This document shows, one piece after another, positions 57,601 through 64,000 of a stretch of DNA of 64,000 bases; positions within the stretch are counted from its first letter, which is position 1, and each line of letters opens with the position of its first letter. Location of the stretch: contig NC_052514.1 in assembly GCF_014356525.2 (NCBI RefSeq), positions 6,843,019-6,907,018 on the forward strand, given 5' to 3'. Source of the DNA: Nilaparvata lugens. Its lineage: Eukaryota; Arthropoda; Insecta; Hemiptera; Delphacidae. A program made the translations under genes and the position numbers. The notes beneath the pieces were generated by a model. The model made no database searches. It saw nothing but the letters and a program-made list of their open reading frames with translations, and was not told the origin of the DNA.

Positions 57601-60600
57601 TTCACTAAATTAGTTATTCATTACAATAATCTACCTCCAACAAATATTCACTAAATAGGTTATTCATTACAATAATCTTACCTCCAACAAATATTCACTA
57701 AATTAGTTATTCATTACAATAATCTTACCTCCAACAATATTCACTAAATTAGTTATTCATTACAATAATCTTACCTCCAACAAATATTCACTAAATTAGT
57801 TATTCATTACAATAATCTTACCTCCAACAATATTCATTGAATTAGTTATTCATTACAATAATCTTACCTCCAACAGAATTCACTAAATTAGTTTTCATTA
57901 CAATAATCTTACCTCCAACAAATATTCACTAAATTAGTTATTCATTACAATAATCTTACCTCCAACAGATATTCACTAAATTAGTTATTCATTACAATAA
58001 TCTTACCTCCAACAAATATTCACTAAATTAGTTATTCATTACAATAATCTTACCTCCAACAAATATTCACTAAATTAGTTATTCATTACAATAATCTTAC
58101 CTCCAACAATATTCACTAAATTAGTTATTCATTACAATAATCTTACCTCCAACAAATATTCACTAAATTAGTATTCATTACAATAATCTTACCTCCAACA
58201 AATATTCACTAAATTAGTTATTCATTACAATAATCTTACCTCCAAAATATTCATTGAATTAGTTATTCATTACAATAATCTTACCTCCAACAGAATTCAC
58301 TAAATTAGTTATTCATTACAATAATCTTACCTCCAACAATATTCACTAAATTAGTTATTCATTACAATAATCTTACCTCCAACAGATATTCACTAAATTA
58401 GTTATTCATTACAATAATCTTACCTCCAACAAATATTCACTAAATTAGTTATTCATTACAATAATCTTACCTCCAACAAATATTCACTAAATTAGTTATT
58501 CATTACAATAATCTTACCTCCAACAAATATTCACTAAATTAGTTATTCATTACAATAATCTTACCTCCAACAAATATTCACTAAATTAGTTATTCATACA
58601 ATAATCTTACCTCCAACAAATATTCACTAAATTAGTTATTCATTACAATAATCTTACCTCCAACAAATATTCACTAAATTAGTTATTCATTACAATAATC
58701 TTACCTCCAAAATATTCACTAAATTGGTCATTCATTACAATAATCTTACCTCCAACAAATATTCACTAAATTAGTTATTCATTACAATAATCTTACCTCC
58801 AACAAATATTCACTAAATTAGTTATTCATTACAATAATCTTACCTCCAACAAATATTCACTAAATTAGTTATTCATTACAATAATCTTACCTCCAACAAA
58901 TATTCACTAAATAGTTATTCATTACATAATCTTACCTCCAACAAATATTCACTAAATTAGTTATTCATTACAATAATCTTACCTCCAACAAATATTCACT
59001 AAATTAGTTATTCATTACAATAATCTTACCTCCAACAAATATTCACTAAATTAGTTATTCATTACAATAATCTTACCTCCAACAAATATTCACTAAATTA
59101 GTTATTCATTACAATAATCTTACCTCCAACAATATTCACTAAATTAGTTATTCATTACAATAATCTTACCTCCAACAAATATTCACTAAATTAGTTATTC
59201 ATTACAATAATCTTACCTCCAACAAATATTCACTAAATTAGTTATTCATTACAATAATCTTACCTCCAACAAATATTCACTAAATTAGTTATTCATTACA
59301 ATAATCTTACCTCCAACAAATATTTACTAAATTAGTTATTCATTACAATAATCTTACCTCCACAAATATTCACTAAATTAGTTATTCATTACAATAATCT
59401 TACCTCCAACAATATTCACTAAATTTTATTCATTACAATAATCTTACCTCCAACAAATATTCACTAAATTAGTTATTCATTACAATAATCTTACCTCCAA
59501 CAATATTCATTAAATTAGTTATTCATTACAATAATCTTACCTCCAACAAATATCACTAATTAGTTATTCATTACAATAATCTTACCTCCAACAATATTCA
59601 CTAAATTAGTTATTCATTACAATAATCTTACCTCCAACAAATATTCACTAAATTAGTTATTCATTACAATAATCTTACCTCCAACAAATATTCACTAAAT
59701 TAGTTATTCATTACAATAATCTTACCTCCAACAAATATTCATTAAATTAGTTATTCATTACAATAATCTTACCTCCAACAAATATTCACTAAATTAGTTA
59801 TCATTACAATAATCTTACCTCCAACAAATATTCACTAAATTAGTTATTCATTACAATAATCTTACCTCCAACAAATATTCATTGAATTAGTTATTCATTA
59901 CAATAATCTTACCTCCAACAGATATTCACTAAATTAGTTATTCATTACAATAATCTTACCTCCAACAAATATTCACTAAATAAATTATTCATTACAATAA
60001 TCTTACCTCCAACAGATATTCACTAAATTAGTTATTCATTACATAATCTTACCTCCAACAAATATTCACTAAATTAGTTATTCATTACAATAATCTTACC
60101 TCCAACAAATATTCACTAATTAGTTATTCATTACAATAATCTTACCTCCACAAATATTCACTAAATTAGTTATTCATTACAATAATCTTACCTCCAACAA
60201 ATATTCACTAAATTAGTTATTCATTACAATAATCTTACCTCCAACAAATATTCACTAAATTAGTTATTCATTACAATAATCTTACTCCAACAAATATTCA
60301 CTAAATTGGTCATTCATTACAATAATCTTACCTCAACAAATATTCACTAAATTAGTTATTCATTACAATAATCTTACCTCCAACAAATATTCACTAAATT
60401 AGTTATTCATTACAATAATCTTACCTCCAACAAATATTCACTAAATTAGTTATTCATTACAATAATCTTACCTCCAACAAATATTCACTAAATTAGTTAT
60501 TCATTACAATAATCTTACCTCCAACAAATATTCACTAAATTAGTTATTCATTACAATAATCTTACCTCCAACAAATATTCACTAAATTAGTTATTCATTA

Positions 60601-61862
60601 CAATAATCTTACCTCCAACAAATATTCACTAAATTAGTTATTCATTACAATAATCTTACCTCCAACAAATATTCACTAAATTAGTTATTCATTACAATAA
60701 TCTTACCTCCAACAAATATTCACTAAATTAGTTATTCATTACAATAATCTTACCTCCAACAAATATTCACTAAATTAGTTATTCATTACAATAATCTTAC
60801 CTCCAAAATATTCACTAAATTAGTTATTCATACAATAATCTTACCTCCAACAAATATTTACTAAATTAGTTATTCATTACAATAATCTTACCTCCAACAA
60901 ATATTCACTAAATTAGTTATTCATTACAATAATCTTACCTCCAACAAATATTCACTAAATTAGTTATTCATTACAATAATCTTACCTCCAACAAATTCAC
61001 TAAATTAGTTATTCATTACAATAATCTTACCTCCAACAAATATTCACTAAATTAGTTATTCATTACAATAATCTTACCTCCAACAGATATTCACTAAATT
61101 AGTTATTCATTACAATAATCTTACCTCCAACAAATATTCACTAAATTAGTTATTCATTACAATAATCTTACCTCCAACAGATATTCACTAAATTAGTTAT
61201 TCATTACAATAATCTTACCTCCAACAAATATTCACTAAATTAGTTATTCATTACAATAATCTTACCTCCAACAAATATTCACTAAATTAGTTATTCATTA
61301 CAATAATCTTACCTCCAACAAATATTCACTAAATTAGTTATTCATTACAATAATCTTACCTCCAACAAATATTCACTAAATTAGTTATTCATTACAATAA
61401 TCTTACCTACAACAAATATTCATTAAATTAGTTTTCATTACAATAATCTTACCTCCAACAAATATTCACTAAATTAGTTATTCATTACAATAATCTTACC
61501 TCCAACAAATATTCACTAAATTAGTTATTCATTACAATAATCTTACCTCCAACAAATATTCACTAAATTAGTTTTCATTACAATAATCTTACCTCCAACA
61601 ATATTCACTAAATTAGTTATTCATTACAATAATCTTACCTCCAACAAATATTCACTAAATTGGTTATTCATTACAATAATCTTACCTCCAACAAATATTC
61701 ACTAAATTAGTTATTCATTACAATAATCTTACCTTCAACAAATATTCACTAAATTAGTTATTCATAACAATAATCTTACCTTCAACAAATATTCACTAAA
61801 TTAGTTATTCATTACAATAATCTTACCTCCAACAGATATTCACTAAATTAGTTATTCATTAT
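54660..61862. repeat. 47-bp tandem array, about 150 copies
   Basis: Consensus on the plus strand TTAGTTATTCATTACAATAA, TCTTACCTCCAACAAATATT, CACTAAA. Period 47 is exact in long runs (for example 60361 to 60408). Variants include ACAGATATTC, TTCATTGAATTAG, AAATAAATTATTC and AATTGGTCATTC units, plus many one-base deletions. It is not a CRISPR array (no spacers). On the minus strand each unit has GGAG|GTAAGA, a near-consensus 5' splice site. Confidence 0.97.
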
Positions 61863-61977
61863 CAAGCAATCTTTGTTCACCGATTCTTTGAACATCATGA
61901 CAATGATATCTTTTGTCTCGCATATCCCACAATGGAACATGCTCTTGAACCAAACTTATCAACTTTTCATTGTCCAT
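61852..61977 (-). CDS. MADF-domain exon of the Harbinger-like element (truncated)
   Basis: Forty-one codons from ATG at 61977 to TAA at 61854-61852. It begins MDNEKLISLVQEHVPLWDMR and continues DKRYHCHDVQR, matching the first half of a MADF (Adf-1-type Myb/SANT-like) domain, with Leu-Ile, Leu-Trp-Asp and Asp-x-x-Tyr at the expected spacing. It stops in the first array unit, 25 bases before a GAG|GTAAGA donor (exon end 61827). The rest of the domain and any partner transposase are missing. Probably exon 1 of a decayed or interrupted transposon gene. Confidence 0.65.
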   Translation of the reverse strand: MDNEKLISLVQEHVPLWDMRDKRYHCHDVQRIGEQRLLDNE

Positions 61978-62280
61978 AGTTACAACTTTATAAAATAGAA
62001 CAACTTTAAAAAACAAAATCAAACAAGACTGTGAAACAATTTTAGGTTAGGAACACTTTGTTGTCTCAGCTCGACTAGTTAGTTCGGCCGGATAGAGCCG
62101 GAAAATCCCATTCAATTCGGATCGAAAAATTGATCGGCCGGAGACGGCCTTGCACGGCCGTATAAACCTGTTGCAATGGACGAGCTTCTATTCCTTTCTT
62201 TGTTGGGGGATCGTTCGGTCGCGTTCGGTAGTTTTCGGCCGATGCTAGTTCGGACGAAAACTACTAGTGGACAGCCAACC

Positions 62281-62565
62281 TTATCCATTTCTGTAAATTC
62301 TGTACAATCCACTCATTTTTCCTCTAATGTCATAATTGTATTATGATTATAGTATTTTATACAATAAATGAATAAATGAAATTTCATATGCCAAATAATA
62401 ACACAATATCGGGGACCGAGCTTCGCTCTGGAGTACAAAAAGCATAAAAAATATATTACGAAAGAAGAAATTATAATCATATTCATAGTTCTTACAGAAA
62501 TGTCCTATCTAATCACAGTGAATTGAGATTAATTCCCAGAGGAATGCAAAAATTTCCCTCGCAAA
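62281..62565. other. Intergenic with a Helentron-type 3' end scrap
   Basis: CGGGGACCGAGCTTCGCTC at about 62409-62428 is the inverted hairpin end of the family at 5250 and 7126. Otherwise unrecognised AT-rich sequence. Confidence 0.4.
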
Positions 62566-62694
62566 GGCCTGGTTGCACAAAAGCCGGTTAAATTTTAATC
62601 CTGATTAACATCACATGAACCAAATCAGAGAACACCATTTCAAAAAGATATTTCTACTGGAATTAAAAATAACCCGGCTTTTTGCAACCGGCAC
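62566..62694. mobile_element. Short MITE of about 130 bp
   Basis: Ends GGCCTGGTTGCACAAAAGCC and, inverted, GGCTTTTTGCAACCGGCAC, with arms of about 35 bases including GGTTAAATTTTAA. No coding capacity. Confidence 0.75.
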
Positions 62695-62734
62695 TAAGTA
62701 CCTGATTGAATGATTACAAAAGTTCAACAGAAGA

Positions 62735-62935
62735 CCATAAATAAAAACCGGGCTAAGTGCCAAAATTTTATAAATCGAGTTTGACATCAAAAAGTGTGCT
62801 ATGTGCCATTCCCAATATGGTGTAAACTGGGCTATGCCAGAGAAAATAGTTTATTAGTTCAAAAAGCTGCCACAAGAATGCGTGTGAGCTATCTCACACA
62901 TTGGTTGCAGTAAAAACCGGGCTATGTTCCACAGC
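62735..62935. repeat. Clustered GGGCTATGTGCC-type motifs upstream of the small gene
   Basis: AACCGGGCTAAGTGCC (about 62739), GTGCTATGTGCC (about 62786), AACTGGGCTATGCC (about 62825) and AACCGGGCTATGTTCC (about 62915) are spaced variants of one motif. Its inverted form recurs downstream of the gene (63740-63830). Confidence 0.6.
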
Positions 62936-63107
62936 AGTTTGCCATGCGGCCAAGTTGTCAAGTTTGTGGTTATGTTCATTCAGACCACGTGTGTCAAGTT
63001 TAAGTGCTTCAAGCTACTAAGCTAATAATAATTAATCACAATTTCAGCCATCCATAATTTCTTTTCATTATTCCGATTCTATCAATTTTTTCTTTCCTCA
63101 ATGGAGA

Positions 63108-63547
63108 ATGTTGATAAAAGACGTAAAAAGGGTGATGGAAATTTTATGTGAGGTTCCACTGGATATAGTACGACTGCTTGTGACTGCCTCCAATAAAAGA
63201 CCTTTCCTGACAACTTTAATGAACAATGAAGATTTTATTGATTTCAAAAGAGCTTCCAAAAATTTTCTTGACACAAAAAAAATCAAAATTTCTCAGCTCC
63301 AATGGATCAGAGTATTGGGAGCTGATCCTGGTGTCATTGAAGTAAAAAATAAATTGAATGAATTCGAACCCTGGCTTGCTGTCAATGTGTTTAAGAAAGG
63401 TGTTAAAAAAGAACACCTTATTCAAAAAGACCTGCCGAAACTTGAAACTGTGAACCAGATCAAACAAGAAAAAAAGAAGATTTGAAAAAAATGATCCCTT
63501 ATCTAAAAGTAGAAAGTGCAGAATTTCACAACGAATTGTTAGCTTAG
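63108..63547 (+). CDS. Small unrecognised protein, frameshifted near the C-terminus
   Basis: From ATG 63108 the frame runs 125 codons to TGA 63483-63485; it has a hydrophobic N-terminal segment and QLQWIRVLGADPGVIEVKN. One extra A in the A-run at 63468-63476 would join it to the next frame, which continues DLKKMIPYLKVESAEFHNEL and stops at TAG 63545-63547, giving about 146 residues. An upstream ATG (63101) in another frame gives a short basic peptide, MENVDKRRKKGDG, so the N-terminus may also be shifted. An AATAAA at about 63621 fits a 3' end. It resembles, from memory, uncharacterised multicopy arthropod proteins; no function is assigned. Confidence 0.55.
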
Positions 63548-63739
63548 AGAATACAAAATGATCGAGTATCCACCATGATTACATTTCTATGATTCATAAT
63601 TTTTATTATTGTGTATTTGTAATAAACAAGTGATTTTCTCCTTGTGAATATTGACTTGAATTTATTTCATTTGTTAACAAGATTTTTCAAGCCAAGTGTT
63701 TGCTCATTCTGCAGAAAATAATCAACTTTCAACAAAATG

Positions 63740-63835
63740 AGAGTGGGACTTAGCTCGCTATATAACATAACAAGAGTTGGCACTTAGCTCGCTATATAAC
63801 AAAATTTGGTCTGGACTTACCCCGCTCTTGAATTT
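63740..63835. repeat. Clustered GGCACTTAGCTCGC motifs downstream of the small gene
   Basis: GGGACTTAGCTCGCTATATAAC (63752; only its core matters), GGCACTTAGCTCGCTATATA (63779) and GGACTTACCCCGCTC (63813). GGCACTTAGC is the inverse of GCTAAGTGCC upstream of the gene (62745), so the two clusters are inverted relative to each other. Confidence 0.6.
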
Positions 63836-64000
63836 CAAATTTCTTTTCTTTCCTCTTCATCCAATTATTAATATTTGATGATGTTATTGTGATAGATTGA
63901 TTGGAGAGAGTAGTCTGTATCAATATAATATTTTGAAATTCCAAAATATTGAGTGAGATGAATTTTAAACAGTTTTTCTTGATTTACTCGAAAGTTAGCA
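63836..64000. other. Window end, nothing recognised
   Basis: AT-rich sequence to the window edge. Confidence 0.4.

Larger units (their letters stand above)
54454..62280 (-). mobile_element. PIF/Harbinger-like transposon filled by a tandem array
   Basis: Left end AGGGTAACCGTCCACTGG and right end (inverted) GGTTGGCTGTCCACTAG match at about 12 of 17 positions, flanked on both sides by TTA (54451-54453 and 62281-62283), a PIF/Harbinger-type 3-bp target. About 90-100 bases in, both ends carry a second box (CGTCCATTGGAAC at the left, CGTCCATTGCAAC inverted at the right) and clustered CGGCCG words. It encodes a MADF-domain exon, as the second (Myb/SANT-like) gene of Harbinger elements does, but no DDE transposase. 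7.2 kb of the 7.8 kb is 47-bp satellite. Confidence 0.6.

Noticed and set aside
54660..61862. CRISPR-like array
   Set aside because: The whole 47-bp unit repeats with no unique spacers, in a eukaryotic transposon context.
62112..62312. A 66-codon minus-strand open frame
   Set aside because: It lies in the CGGCCG-rich end of the Harbinger-like element and shows no domain; open because of composition.

Overview
This is nuclear DNA of an insect: AT-rich, with introns bearing GT-AG junctions, dense in transposable elements, and containing two 100-base N gaps (4267-4366 and 44307-44406). From memory, several dispersed repeats look like those of planthopper (Delphacidae, Nilaparvata-like) genomes; that assignment is inference, not a search result.

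The one clear host gene is the nuclear gene for mitochondrial tryptophanyl-tRNA synthetase (WARS2), + strand, eight coding exons from 15948 to 40850. It has an N-terminal presequence, an HIGN (HIGH-type) motif, a GEDQ motif and a perfect KMSKS. The exons total about 1.1 kb in 24.9 kb; nearly all the rest is transposon-filled intron, the largest being intron 4 (10.9 kb), which holds a complete LTR retrotransposon. Two perfect TATCGATA (DRE-type) motifs lie 210-260 bases upstream of the start codon. The last exon carries a one-base frameshift relative to the family, probably an assembly error.

Layout: 1-13 kb is intergenic, with Helitron-like elements, (GAA)n, short tandem repeats and TA-flanked mariner-type MITEs. 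13-15.5 kb is a purine-rich GAGA block. 15.6-40.9 kb is WARS2 with LINE relics, palindromic MITEs, a 1.85-kb imperfect palindrome, a duplicated exon-4 end, a 7.76-kb gag-only LTR element and a P-superfamily relic with a THAP-domain remnant. 40.9-43.2 kb is a stack of MITEs nested in one another. 44-54 kb holds Helitron, RTE-like, microsatellite and fold-back repeats. 54.45-62.28 kb looks like one PIF/Harbinger-like transposon that keeps a MADF-domain exon and is filled by about 7.2 kb of a 47-bp tandem repeat. 63.1-63.55 kb is a small unrecognised gene flanked on both sides by clustered short motifs.

The items most worth a second look are: the satellite-filled Harbinger-like element, whose every monomer carries a consensus 5' splice site on the strand of its MADF exon; the P-like relic with a 38-bp two-ends-only insertion, both flanked by 7-bp duplications; an LTR that carries a tRNA-Lys(CUU) D-arm sequence next to a tRNA-Lys(CUU) primer binding site; and a repeat family flanked by 34- and 43-bp direct repeats.
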